This document shows positions 27,069-36,070 of a DNA stretch of 43,634 bases, piece after piece. A program made the translations under genes and the position numbers. The notes beneath the pieces were generated by a model. It had not been told where the DNA came from. It saw nothing but the letters and a program-made list of their open reading frames with translations, and ran no database searches. Origin of the DNA: Methanobacteriota archaeon (GTDB lineage Archaea > Thermoplasmatota > Poseidoniia > Poseidoniales > Poseidoniaceae); NCBI GenBank assembly GCA_004195515.1, contig PSPR01000024.1:1-43634 (forward strand), in the 5' to 3' direction. Each line of letters starts with the position of its first letter. Position 1 is the stretch's first letter.

Positions 27069-27917
27069 CTAATTTTCTTCATCGAGTACTGATTGGGCCT
27101 TTTCCAATGCCAAATCGACTCTTTTCTGTTTTGCTCTTGCAGCAAAATAAACCGTGAATGAAGGAATTAAGACCATGCTAAAACAGCCTATAACAGCAGC
27201 CAATGCCCACATCATCTCGGTTGCTGCATCGATTTGGAATAGTGCTACTGAATCATATTGTTCATTAGTAATCTCCAATATTACGAGTGGAGTTGTGGTT
27301 CTATTACCTTGCTCAATAACTGTTATTTGAACGCTAGTCGGTTTGTGTTCTCTCGAGATAATGTCTTGTGCCTTCTCTTGGGCCTCAGCCAAGGATTTAG
27401 CAAATACAGTTCCTTTTCCCCTCAATGCCGGATTGGGGTTGGACAGTAAAATAATTTCAACAGAGCCATCTTCTTCAATCCCATAATGACTGGTTTTGTT
27501 CAAGCAAAACTCGGCACAAGAAAACCGATCAGCATCAGGATTCCCTAAATCTGGGTGACTGAACAAGCCACCAGCATTCGAGATTCTCACTTCGGCATTA
27601 TTTGATAAATGGCTCACGGAAAGATTGACCCAACTCAAATTTTCAGAAATCATTTCGCCACGCCATAACCAAGTGGTCGTATTTTCCGCTTCATCATAAA
27701 ATGGTTCGGCATCACCCAAGAATACCTCTGAGCGATTTGCCTTCGAATCATAAATATAGTAATCAGGGCTGATGGTTGCACCGTAAACAGCGTAACTGAG
27801 GAGCACGATAAGGGTTAATCCCAATCCGATTAATGTTCGCAATAGGTTCGGGTTCTGAGCCAATGCCTTGCGCATATTCTGGGCGAGAAACGAGACCTTC
27901 AAGAACCCTCCCACCAC
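27069..27917 (-). CDS. Membrane protein with two TM segments, unknown function (start may be 27875)
   Basis: LLRTLIGLGLTLIVLLSYAVYGA and MMWALAAVIGCFSMVLIPSFTVYFAARAKQKR flank an extracytoplasmic domain. Confidence 0.7.
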   Translation of the reverse strand: MVGGFLKVSFLAQNMRKALAQNPNLLRTLIGLGLTLIVLLSYAVYGATISPDYYIYDSKANRSEVFLGDAEPFYDEAENTTTWLWRGEMISENLSWVNLSVSHLSNNAEVRISNAGGLFSHPDLGNPDADRFSCAEFCLNKTSHYGIEEDGSVEIILLSNPNPALRGKGTVFAKSLAEAQEKAQDIISREHKPTSVQITVIEQGNRTTTPLVILEITNEQYDSVALFQIDAATEMMWALAAVIGCFSMVLIPSFTVYFAARAKQKRVDLALEKAQSVLDEEN

Positions 27918-28013
27918 AGGGTCACAATAGCGACACGGTGTGCCGCTTTTGACCCCTGCTAAACAGTTTCATTGATATAGGGGTGTAAGGTCGGCAGGTT
28001 GCTTGGTGCTTCT

Positions 28014-28505
28014 ATGACGACGTTTTACGATGTCCCCGCTGGAATTCTGACTCCAGCTCTCGCTGAAAAGTTAGCTGATGTGAAAGAAATCACCATGCCA
28101 GAATGGGGTGCTTATGTCAAGACTGGCGTACACCGTGAAAAGCCTCCTAGCCAGGAAAACTGGTGGCAAATTCGATGCGCTGCTCTAATGCGCAAAGTTG
28201 CTCGTGAAGGCCCAATCGGCGTCAACGCACTAGCACAAGCATACGGTGGGCGCAAGGATAATGGATCTAATCCAAACACACCAGCAATCGCCAGCCGCAA
28301 TGTTATTCGAACTGCTCTTCAACAATTGCAAGACGCTGGCTTTGTCGATATGAAATCGACAAAAATAGTTTCTTCAGTCAATGGCGACCAAAAATTATAC
28401 GCAGGTCGAACTATTTCAGCCGCTGGCCACAAGATGCTCGACGAAGTCGCTCATTCGGTCCGTGGCGAGGCAGAAGCAGCATACCCAGGACTTGCTAAGT
28501 ACTGA
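28014..28505 (+). CDS. rps19e: Ribosomal protein S19e
   Basis: MTTFYDVPAGILTPALAEKL, WWQIRCAALMRKVAREGPIGVNALAQAYGGRKDNG. Confidence 0.95.
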   Translation: MTTFYDVPAGILTPALAEKLADVKEITMPEWGAYVKTGVHREKPPSQENWWQIRCAALMRKVAREGPIGVNALAQAYGGRKDNGSNPNTPAIASRNVIRTALQQLQDAGFVDMKSTKIVSSVNGDQKLYAGRTISAAGHKMLDEVAHSVRGEAEAAYPGLAKY

Positions 28506-28537
28506 TTAGAATTTAGGATGTGGAGGAAGTGAGTGCA

Positions 28538-28897
28538 ATGTCAATCTCTGGTGATGACGAGTTGGCCCAATTGCGAGAGCAGCGCCGGCTTGAACTTCAG
28601 CAACAGATTGAGCAACAAGCTACCGTACAAGCGGACGCTGAGGTCCAAGCACAACAAGATGCTCAAAATCATGCAGCGCTCGATTCTGCAATGAAAACAG
28701 TACTTACTCCTGAAGCACGCTCCCGATTGGCTAGCCTAAACTTGGTCAACCCTGATTTGACTACTAAAGTCAAATCCCATCTGGCAACACTTGCGGGTCA
28801 GAACAAGATCGCAACCCCGGTTAGTGATGAACAACTCAAGCGAATCCTTGGTGGATTGAATGAAAACCGCCGAGAGATGAGCATTCGGAGAATCTGA
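28538..28897 (+). CDS. PDCD5-family DNA-binding protein
   Basis: DDELAQLREQRRLELQQQ, LTPEARSRLASLNLVNPDLTTKVKSHLATL, follows S19e as in many archaea. Confidence 0.92.
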   Translation: MSISGDDELAQLREQRRLELQQQIEQQATVQADAEVQAQQDAQNHAALDSAMKTVLTPEARSRLASLNLVNPDLTTKVKSHLATLAGQNKIATPVSDEQLKRILGGLNENRREMSIRRI

Positions 28898-28905
28898 GGT
28901 GAAAT

Positions 28906-29064
28906 ATGATGGCACGAAACAAGCCGGCTGCAAAGAAAATCCGCCTATTGAAGGTTGGAAAGCAAAACCGACGCGTACCTGTTTGGGTTATGCTCAAAAC
29001 AGCGCGTAATACCGTATCTCATCCAAAGCGTCACCACTGGAGACGCAGCAAATTACAGAGGTGA
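28906..29064 (+). CDS. rpl39e: Ribosomal protein L39e (52 aa, below the ORF-track cutoff)
   Basis: [52 protein letters not shown], read from the sequence. Confidence 0.95.
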   Translation: MMARNKPAAKKIRLLKVGKQNRRVPVWVMLKTARNTVSHPKRHHWRRSKLQR

Positions 29065-29070
29065 TTTTGA

Positions 29071-29346
29071 ATGGCACGTGGAGCAGTTAGCGAATTGATA
29101 GTTCCTTTGAGGAACGCATGGAATATTACCCGATACAAGCGTGCACCGCGCGCTGTAAAGATCATTAGAAATATGGTAGTTCAACATCTAAAGGTTACAG
29201 AGGATGAAGAAATCTGGATTGACCCCGCTGTGAACGAACACATTTGGGCTCGAGGAATTGAGAACCCACCTCGCAAGATACGCTTGCAGATCACTCGACA
29301 CGATGAACCAGATATTCCGATCGAAGTAAAATTAATGGAGGAATGA
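29071..29346 (+). CDS. rpl31e: Ribosomal protein L31e
   Basis: VPLRNAWNITRYKRAPRAVKIIRNMVVQHLKV, IWIDPAVNEHIWARGIENPPRKIRLQITR. Confidence 0.94.
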   Translation: MARGAVSELIVPLRNAWNITRYKRAPRAVKIIRNMVVQHLKVTEDEEIWIDPAVNEHIWARGIENPPRKIRLQITRHDEPDIPIEVKLMEE

Positions 29347-29348
29347 AT

Positions 29349-29540
29349 ATGGGAAATATCCGTCCAACTTTTATCAAACTACGCGCAAAGATTCTATGTG
29401 AAGAGCATGGTGAAAAATTCACCGATTGTTTCGATCATAACAAGGTAATGGTCAACAAATTAAGTGATGTTGAATCGAAGAAAATCCGAAACTGGATTGC
29501 AGGATACGTCACTCGATACCGCCAACGCCGCGTTGATTAA
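29349..29540 (+). CDS. rps17e: Ribosomal protein S17e
   Basis: MGNIRPTFIKLRAKILCEEHGEKFTDCFDHNKVMVNKLSDVESKKIRNWIAGYVTR; GGAGG precedes the ATG. Confidence 0.9.
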   Translation: MGNIRPTFIKLRAKILCEEHGEKFTDCFDHNKVMVNKLSDVESKKIRNWIAGYVTRYRQRRVD

Positions 29541-29551
29541 GGTGGTATGTT

Positions 29552-29755
29552 ATGGCGATTCGAGTCGCCTGGGACCGTAGACCTGTTAGCGTTCATGGTT
29601 CTAGAGTAAAATTGGAATTACTGATTCAACATCTTCGTAATACCCACGGTCTGCGCAAGCATTCGATAATTATGCCAGACCGTGAAAACGATGAGGAAGC
29701 GGTATTTTTCCTCTATGTCCCTTGTGACCCCCGTTGGATTACGGAGGTTGAATGA
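29552..29755 (+). CDS. Small protein of unknown function in the ribosomal operon (67 aa)
   Basis: Tightly packed between rps17e and the SpoU methyltransferase with a GGTGG SD-like site; MAIRVAWDRRPVSVHGSRVKLELLIQHLRNTHGLRKHSIIMPD... Confidence 0.6.
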   Translation: MAIRVAWDRRPVSVHGSRVKLELLIQHLRNTHGLRKHSIIMPDRENDEEAVFFLYVPCDPRWITEVE

Positions 29756-30592
29756 ATGGGTGACAGACTGAACGTCGAACTCCCTAGTTCGACCTATGAC
29801 CTACAGATAATTCTTGTTGGAATAAATCACCCTGGCAACCTTGGAGCAGTTTGCCGAGCAATGCTAAATCACGGCTTCACAAATTTACGTCTTGTCGCTC
29901 CCGAATGTTCACCATTAGATGAAGAAGCAAGAAACAGAGCTAAACATTCGAGGTCAATTCTAGAACATTCAAAAACATTCGAAACATTTGAGCAATCGAT
30001 CGAGGATTGTTCTTTGGTGGTAGGAACTAGTGGAAAAAGGGAAATCGGTTCCAAAATATTGTCTCGTCATTTTGTTCTACCATGGGAATTTGCTGAAAAA
30101 ATACGAACATATCAAGGCAAAGTAGCATTGGTCTTTGGGGAAGAAGGAAAAGGATTACCCACCGATTTATTGGAAAAGTGCGATTTTCTCCTAACCTTAC
30201 CAACTTGGGATGGCTACCCGATTGCAAACCTTAGCCAAGCGGTTGGACATTGTGTTTACGAATTACATCGCGATAGAGTAATCAGTGGATTAAACGTTTT
30301 AGGAGTTGATCAAAATCGTTCTCTTGACCCAACACTACGACAAATACTTCGCCAATCATTTGATGAATTTGGTCAAGCACTCAGTATCAATAAAAGTGAA
30401 TTAGTTACTGAGGTTTTTGAGAGAATAATAATGAGATCTTTGCCCAATGACAATGAGGCTGAGCGGTTGTTAGGTGCGATAGTTGAGGCAACAACCGCAC
30501 TTCAAAAAGTCAAAGGAGACGATGATTGGCAAAGAAACCGCAGAAAGAAAATCATGCCCGCCAAGTCGCCCAAGACTTCGGAGTCTCTCTGA
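29756..30592 (+). CDS. SpoU/TrmH (SPOUT) RNA methyltransferase, TrmJ-like
   Basis: ILVGINHPGNLGAVCRAMLNHGFTNLRLV, LVFGEEGKGLPTDLLEKCDFLLTLPTWDGYPIANLSQAVGHCVYEL. Confidence 0.92.
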   Translation: MGDRLNVELPSSTYDLQIILVGINHPGNLGAVCRAMLNHGFTNLRLVAPECSPLDEEARNRAKHSRSILEHSKTFETFEQSIEDCSLVVGTSGKREIGSKILSRHFVLPWEFAEKIRTYQGKVALVFGEEGKGLPTDLLEKCDFLLTLPTWDGYPIANLSQAVGHCVYELHRDRVISGLNVLGVDQNRSLDPTLRQILRQSFDEFGQALSINKSELVTEVFERIIMRSLPNDNEAERLLGAIVEATTALQKVKGDDDWQRNRRKKIMPAKSPKTSESL

Positions 30593-31007
30593 CATTCATA
30601 GCGACCAACTTCAAGCGATTACCGTACGAAGTCTTGATATGTGGTTCGACTTGGTCGAATGCCCATTTTGCCAAATTTTCAGCGGTAGGAATGAATGGTA
30701 CCCGCACAATTCGATGATCGGGTGGTAATTGTTCAAACATTTTCAGTAACAATTCATCGTGCTCGTATACCACGAAAGCATGATCGATAATATCGTGAAC
30801 ATATTGATTTAGTATATTCGAAATATCCGAAAAATCAATCAGCATTCCCTCTTCAGAAACTCCTTTCTCGGTGACAATATCACCTTCAACTTCGGCTTCA
30901 AATCGATAGCGATGCCCGTGCATATGACGGCATTTGCTCTTATGATTAGGTACTCTATGTCCGGTGTCGGTTTCTACATATCTTCGAATTATTGTTGTCA
31001 TTTTCAT
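30552..31007 (-). CDS. queD: 6-carboxytetrahydropterin synthase-like (QueD/PTPS family)
   Basis: KCRHMHGHRYRFEAEVEG, MLIDFSDI, IIDHAFVVYEHDE, PTAENLAKW, VRETPKSWATW. Confidence 0.88.
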   Translation of the reverse strand: MKMTTIIRRYVETDTGHRVPNHKSKCRHMHGHRYRFEAEVEGDIVTEKGVSEEGMLIDFSDISNILNQYVHDIIDHAFVVYEHDELLLKMFEQLPPDHRIVRVPFIPTAENLAKWAFDQVEPHIKTSYGNRLKLVAMNVRETPKSWATWRA

Positions 31008-32146
31008 TCCTCCTCAAATTCCATCGATGCCGAGTTTATACAATATCGCTCGCCACCAAAATCTGCTGGGCCATCTTCAAAAACATGACCCAGATGAGCA
31101 TCGCAACTTGCACATTTCACTTCAACACGACTATGGCCTAGTGAATTATCTGCAATTCTTAGAATCCCAGAACTTTCATGCTCGGTATGAAACGAGGGCC
31201 AACCACAACCGGAATCATATTTTGATTTTGATTCAAATAATAAATGATCACAGCAAATGCAACGATAATTACCGTGACGTTTTTCATCCCAATACATACC
31301 GGAAAAAGCGGGCTCTGTAGCAGACTTTCTAGTAACTTGATATTGTAAATCACTCAAACGGTCAAGATATTGTTTATCTTTGTGCGAAGCTTCGGTTCTG
31401 AGAGCAGATTCCAATACATCCTCCCACGAATTTACATATTGAACCGGGTCTTTTCTTCCAATGGCATGGAAGGCTAAAATTCTCTCAACATCAGCACCGC
31501 TAGTACCACTTGAGCGACCGAACTCATCTGGATTATAGGAGGTATTTGTATTGGCAAAAACAACGTCAAAATCTAGATTTAGAGCGCCGATTGCCAACGA
31601 AGCATCTCTAAGAATTAATTCTTTATCTCCCTCGATATATGGCAAATGGAAGGATACTTTTTCAGAATCCCAATTTCCTTCGATGAATGCATGTTCTAGT
31701 GCCGAGTAAAATTCAGGTCGGCAATCGGGATAGATCGCATGATCGCCACTATGAACTCCGAGAGCGATGACGACGTTGGTGTTTTCTCTCAATGCGATTG
31801 AGAGGGCATATCCATAAAGAATCGAGGCAAAGATTGCATTTCGATTGGGTACAACGGTCGCTTTCATTTGATCTTGCTCATAATGTCCTTCAGGAATATC
31901 TTCTCCTCCTTTGAGCAATGCAGATTCAAAAATACCCATCGCACTACTCAAATCGACGATGCTATGGATTACATCGATACCATGTTGGTTGAGATACTCG
32001 ATATTTGCTTTTGCTCTCTCAAGTTCGATGTTGTGTTTTTGGCCATATTCGTAGGAGATACAATCGACCTTGTAACCATCGGCTAATAGTCGCATCAATA
32101 AACCGGTTGAATCCATTCCACCGCTTAATGCCATTACTGCTCTCAT
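31004..32146 (-). CDS. Fusion: QueC-like 7-cyano-7-deazaguanine synthase + C-terminal MsrB methionine sulfoxide reductase
   Basis: QueC: ALSGGMDSTGLLMRLL, VVPNRNAIFASI, GVHSGDHAIYPDCRPEF, VERILAFHAIGRKDPVQY. MsrB: QYQVTRKSATEPAFSGMYWDEKRHGNYRCICC...KYDSGCGWPSFH...CASCDAHLGHVFEDGPADFGGERYCINSASM. One uninterrupted frame. Confidence 0.92.
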   Translation of the reverse strand: MRAVMALSGGMDSTGLLMRLLADGYKVDCISYEYGQKHNIELERAKANIEYLNQHGIDVIHSIVDLSSAMGIFESALLKGGEDIPEGHYEQDQMKATVVPNRNAIFASILYGYALSIALRENTNVVIALGVHSGDHAIYPDCRPEFYSALEHAFIEGNWDSEKVSFHLPYIEGDKELILRDASLAIGALNLDFDVVFANTNTSYNPDEFGRSSGTSGADVERILAFHAIGRKDPVQYVNSWEDVLESALRTEASHKDKQYLDRLSDLQYQVTRKSATEPAFSGMYWDEKRHGNYRCICCDHLLFESKSKYDSGCGWPSFHTEHESSGILRIADNSLGHSRVEVKCASCDAHLGHVFEDGPADFGGERYCINSASMEFEEE

Positions 32147-32742
32147 CAAGCCACCCCCATCCATTTATGGGTCTGTAAAGACAATCGCCAACCAGGATTT
32201 TCTTTGACCAATTTTTCAACGGTTTGAAAGGACTTTCCGTTTTGTTCAACACTATCGGTTTCGATATAGCAAGGCTGAACGAAATGGTGTTCGAAACCTT
32301 GTTTTAAACTATCGTACATGGATAAATCTTGACCACAGTATACCACTTTGAGTTCATTGCCGACCGTCTGTTTTATGGCAACGCTTGGGTAGAGCTGGTC
32401 CTTGGGTGAAACGCAGATCCAATCGATAACATCAGGAACCAGGATTGTGCCATTCGTTTCGATTGAAAGATGAATATTATGCTTTTTTAACTCGGTTCCA
32501 ATTCTATTCAAATCTTGAAGACATGGCTCGCCGCCTGTAAAAATCACTCTATCACAATTAAATGACAGAACTTCAGCAATTATTGTTGAAAGTTCCATCT
32601 CTTCGAATTTCATAAAATCTGTATCGCACCATTCACATCTAAGGTTACAATTTCCAAAGCGAATAAACACATGGGGAATTCCCGCGTGAAAAGCCTCTCC
32701 TTGAACGGAATGGAAAATTTCAACGATTGGATAAGTACTCAA
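32146..32742 (-). CDS. queE: 7-carboxy-7-deazaguanine synthase (radical SAM)
   Basis: EIFHSVQGEAFHAGIPHVFIRFGNCNLRCEWCDTDF (CxxxCxxC), VIFTGGEPCLQ. Confidence 0.93.
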   Translation of the reverse strand: MSTYPIVEIFHSVQGEAFHAGIPHVFIRFGNCNLRCEWCDTDFMKFEEMELSTIIAEVLSFNCDRVIFTGGEPCLQDLNRIGTELKKHNIHLSIETNGTILVPDVIDWICVSPKDQLYPSVAIKQTVGNELKVVYCGQDLSMYDSLKQGFEHHFVQPCYIETDSVEQNGKSFQTVEKLVKENPGWRLSLQTHKWMGVA

Positions 32743-33311
32743 AGATCTCGGCTCCGAATCAATTGCATTAGTTCAGTTCGCGCTTCGGATTTATCGAAAA
32801 ACACACCGCGCATTGCCGAGGTTGTCATGATACTATTCTGCTTCATCACGCCACGACATTGCATGCAACCATGGGCTGCCTCGATTATCACAGCAGCGCC
32901 AAGTGGATTGAGATGAGTTTCGATATCGTCAGCAACACTCTTTGTGATTCGTTCTTGGTTTTGCAAACGTCGAGCATGTAAGTCAACTATACGAGCTAAT
33001 TTGCTGATTCCAACAATTCGGTCTGTTGGAATGTAAGCGACATGAGCTCGACCTTTGAAAGGCTGAAGATGATGTTCACAGGTCGAATGAAATTCAATAT
33101 CTCTCAACAATACAATGCCATCATAACCTTCCCCATTGAAGGTTGATGCCAAGACTTCAGAGGATTCCTGAGTATATCCTGCAAAGATTTCATCAAAAGA
33201 GTCAATCACTCTTTTTGGAGTTTTTTCTAAGCCTTCTCTAGTTGGATTATTTTCCAAGTAATTCAGCAGAGTGAAAACAGCTTTTTCGGCTTCTTTTCTA
33301 GTAATCATCAT
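32739..33311 (-). CDS. folE: GTP cyclohydrolase I
   Basis: NPTREGLEKTPKRVIDSFDEIFAGY, FHSTCEHHLQPFKGRAHVAYIPTDRIVGISKLARIVDLHARRLQNQERIT. Confidence 0.95.
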   Translation of the reverse strand: MMITRKEAEKAVFTLLNYLENNPTREGLEKTPKRVIDSFDEIFAGYTQESSEVLASTFNGEGYDGIVLLRDIEFHSTCEHHLQPFKGRAHVAYIPTDRIVGISKLARIVDLHARRLQNQERITKSVADDIETHLNPLGAAVIIEAAHGCMQCRGVMKQNSIMTTSAMRGVFFDKSEARTELMQLIRSRDL

Positions 33312-33583
33312 TATTCCTCCAGACGGCCATGGCGAGCATCGATAATGTCGAGTTGGTCAAGCATCTTACGACAAGCAGTGCGAATAGCATCAGCTACTGA
33401 AATAAATTTTCCATCATCTCCAACATGGAGTTTTATGTCGTCCAGCAATTGTGCTGGCATGTCGAGGCTAACCTTTGGCATGGCCAAGGCTAAAGCCTCA
33501 ATCATATCAAGGTATTCGTATATGAATACTCTACGATTATTTGGATTTATGTGATCTCGCGATTCGAGCGCGCATTCCGCCAT
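33311..33583 (-). CDS. Ribbon-helix-helix (CopG/NikR-like) regulator
   Basis: KVSLDMPAQLLDDIKLHVGDDGKFISVADAIRTACRKMLDQL; first gene of the preQ0 operon. Confidence 0.65.
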   Translation of the reverse strand: MAECALESRDHINPNNRRVFIYEYLDMIEALALAMPKVSLDMPAQLLDDIKLHVGDDGKFISVADAIRTACRKMLDQLDIIDARHGRLEE

Positions 33584-33646
33584 CCCATGCTTGCATACTG
33601 TCGGCTAGGTACCTGAAGAGTCTCTTCATGAATTATATTGTGTAGT

Positions 33647-33665
33647 CGGTGTTATATTAACACCG
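33647..33665. promoter_or_regulatory. Inverted repeat CGGTGTTA-TAT-TAACACCG
   Basis: Perfect 8-bp arms, 3-nt spacer, upstream of the RHH/preQ0 operon and just downstream of the ABC permease stop. Confidence 0.55.
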
Positions 33666-33678
33666 GGGTGGAGAACCC

Positions 33679-34902
33679 TCAAGAAATCGATGCAACTAGA
33701 TCTTCTCGCTTGAATTGTTTAGCTGCGTACCAAGCAGCCATTGCAGCATAAAGTGTCGAAGAGGTCAACCAAATCACAACATGTTCAGCAATTACCCGGT
33801 CGAGCAACAATTCACGCATTGCGATTAAAATATTTACCAGAGGGATTGCAAACCACCATGATTCGATTCCATCGAGGTTTATCACTTGGGTGAAAATTGC
33901 TGGGAACATGATGAATATTATCGCCGGTGCGAGCAGTGAACCTGCTTCTTTGACGCTATGGGCTTTCATCGCTAGGGCTAACTCGAAAGCTACTACCATC
34001 ACTACGAATATTACAACTGCGCCGAGCAATAATAGAGCGGATAGAATAGAAATCGTTGGAACTCCAATTATCGAAGAGGAAGCTAAGAAAGTAATTGCGA
34101 AAATCAATCCACCTATTTGTAAGGCAACACCGGTGCTGGTTATTGTGGCTACAGCTAACCACTTTCCTGCTAATAATTGCAATCTGGAACAAGGTAAGCA
34201 CAAAAGGGCCTCAAGTGTGCCTCTTTCTCTCTCACCTGCAGTCATATCGATCGCAGGTTGAATTGCGCTGCTAGCAGTCCAAATAGCGATAACCATCGGA
34301 ATAAACATCGAGAGCACCATTCCCGCTTGCTCTCCTTTGGTTGATGAATCTGCCGAATCGAGATTACCGTCCCACTGAACAGGGTCGAGTGTTGTTTCAG
34401 GGTCCAAACCGGCGTCGATTAGAGTAGCATTTATCACACCGTCTTCCCAACCATTGATCTGAACAAGAATTCTTGACATTGCTTCACGTGAATGTTCGGA
34501 GGTTGATTGATGAATAATCGCATATGTCCATGAGGTCTCATTTACCTTTTGTAATCTAAATATGACATCGATTTCATCATTCCTGACCCTCTGTTCATCA
34601 CCGATGTCGGATAAATTATTCAAACCGGACGGCAATTGCTCCAGACTGACATTAAGTTTGGTTTCGCTGAACAGATTCAACAAATCAGTTTCTGGTTCAC
34701 CTTGCCAAACCACATCTAATTCCAAGGCGTCCAATTCTGCGGCCTCGGATTGCAGCAACATCGGCAAAGCGATGAACAGAGCCGGGAATAAGAGTAATGG
34801 AATTACGATTAACGCCAAAAGTGTGCGCCAATCTCGGACAAATTCGATGATTTCCTTTTTGGCGATTGTGGTAATAAATCTAAACGATTCACTCATCTTC
34901 AA
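33679..34902 (-). CDS. ABC-2 type transporter permease (NatB-like)
   Basis: TIAKKEIIEFVRDWRTLLALIVIPLLLFPALFIALPML, DMTAGERERGTLEALLCLPCSRLQLLAGKW, multiple TM segments. Confidence 0.9.
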   Translation of the reverse strand: MKMSESFRFITTIAKKEIIEFVRDWRTLLALIVIPLLLFPALFIALPMLLQSEAAELDALELDVVWQGEPETDLLNLFSETKLNVSLEQLPSGLNNLSDIGDEQRVRNDEIDVIFRLQKVNETSWTYAIIHQSTSEHSREAMSRILVQINGWEDGVINATLIDAGLDPETTLDPVQWDGNLDSADSSTKGEQAGMVLSMFIPMVIAIWTASSAIQPAIDMTAGERERGTLEALLCLPCSRLQLLAGKWLAVATITSTGVALQIGGLIFAITFLASSSIIGVPTISILSALLLLGAVVIFVVMVVAFELALAMKAHSVKEAGSLLAPAIIFIMFPAIFTQVINLDGIESWWFAIPLVNILIAMRELLLDRVIAEHVVIWLTSSTLYAAMAAWYAAKQFKREDLVASIS

Positions 34903-35713
34903 CCACCTCGCTTTTTGGGGTTGAACCGGTTAGGAAATAACGCCACCAGCGTGATAATTTCCCCTCTTTCGCATCATCTTCTGCCCTTGCTCTTGCTTTG
35001 TCTGCTGTTAGAGAAACATAGGCTTCTTCGAGTGATTCACAATCTGTAAGTTCCAATAATTCATTTGGAGAACCGTCAGCACGAATTGTTCCGTTATGAA
35101 CAATAATGATTCGATCGCAAACCTGATGAGCTTCTGCCAAATGATGAGTGCTGTAAATTACCGTACCACCTTCATCACGCAATTGTTGTACCAAAGAACG
35201 AACTGTTCTAGCACTTGTGACATCTAATCCAGCGGTTGGTTCATCTAAAAGCAATATGTCGGGCCCATGGGCTAATGCCCGAATTAAAGCAGTCTTTTGG
35301 CGCATTCCTCGACTGAATCCTTTGGTATGTCGAGGAAGAGCATCGAGGATATCGAGACGCTTGGCGAAGTGAGAAACTCGGTTCCAAGAATCATTATCAT
35401 CAACGCCGTACATTCTAGAATGATATCGTATATTTTCCCAGGCGGTTAATCTTGAATAAAGACCGGTTGATTCGGGTACAACACCGAGTCTTTTTCTCAT
35501 CTGAGACACAGGCTTATTTTCAAATGTAATAGTACCTTTAGTGGGCTCCATCACTCCGGCCATAAGTCGCAATAATGTGGTTTTACCAGCACCGTTACCA
35601 CCGACCAAACCAATGATTTGTCCACTATGAATTTGGAGGTCAACCAAACTGAGTGCTTCGATCTCACCAAAGTGTTTTGCGACGCCGACCAAGTTCAACA
35701 TTGGACTCGCCAT
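34889..35713 (-). CDS. ABC transporter ATP-binding protein
   Basis: Walker A GLVGGNGAGKTTLLRLM, SRGMRQKTALIRAL, Walker B DILLLDEPTAGLDV. Confidence 0.95.
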   Translation of the reverse strand: MASPMLNLVGVAKHFGEIEALSLVDLQIHSGQIIGLVGGNGAGKTTLLRLMAGVMEPTKGTITFENKPVSQMRKRLGVVPESTGLYSRLTAWENIRYHSRMYGVDDNDSWNRVSHFAKRLDILDALPRHTKGFSRGMRQKTALIRALAHGPDILLLDEPTAGLDVTSARTVRSLVQQLRDEGGTVIYSTHHLAEAHQVCDRIIIVHNGTIRADGSPNELLELTDCESLEEAYVSLTADKARARAEDDAKEGKLSRWWRYFLTGSTPKSEVVEDE

Positions 35714-35723
35714 GTGAAGTGCC

Positions 35724-36023
35724 TCAACGACCCAGTTCAACAGTCTTGTCCAAGCCGGGATGCTTTTCTTCCAGTCTCATCGCTCTAATGATTTGCTGAT
35801 TTACTAATTCTCGGATTTCCTTTTGTGCAATTCCCATATCGATATGGTTTGCAATCATTTCTAGTGCACCTTGGATAGCTCCTGCATCCAAAAATGCATC
35901 GTTAGTGATCAGACCGTTTTGACGACACTCTTCTAAACGTCCGGTGATGAATTCGAATTCATCTCGAACTCTTGGTGCGTCCACATGGGCTTGGGCTACG
36001 AGTCTGTCTAAACATGTGCGCAT
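35724..36023 (-). CDS. Hypothetical protein (99 aa)
   Basis: Compact ORF between the ABC ATPase and mce genes; predicted helical. Confidence 0.55.
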   Translation of the reverse strand: MRTCLDRLVAQAHVDAPRVRDEFEFITGRLEECRQNGLITNDAFLDAGAIQGALEMIANHIDMGIAQKEIRELVNQQIIRAMRLEEKHPGLDKTVELGR

Positions 36024-36070
36024 GGTTTGCCGCTTTGTTCACTACCTTTGAGGGCTTCGGAGTTCAAGTT

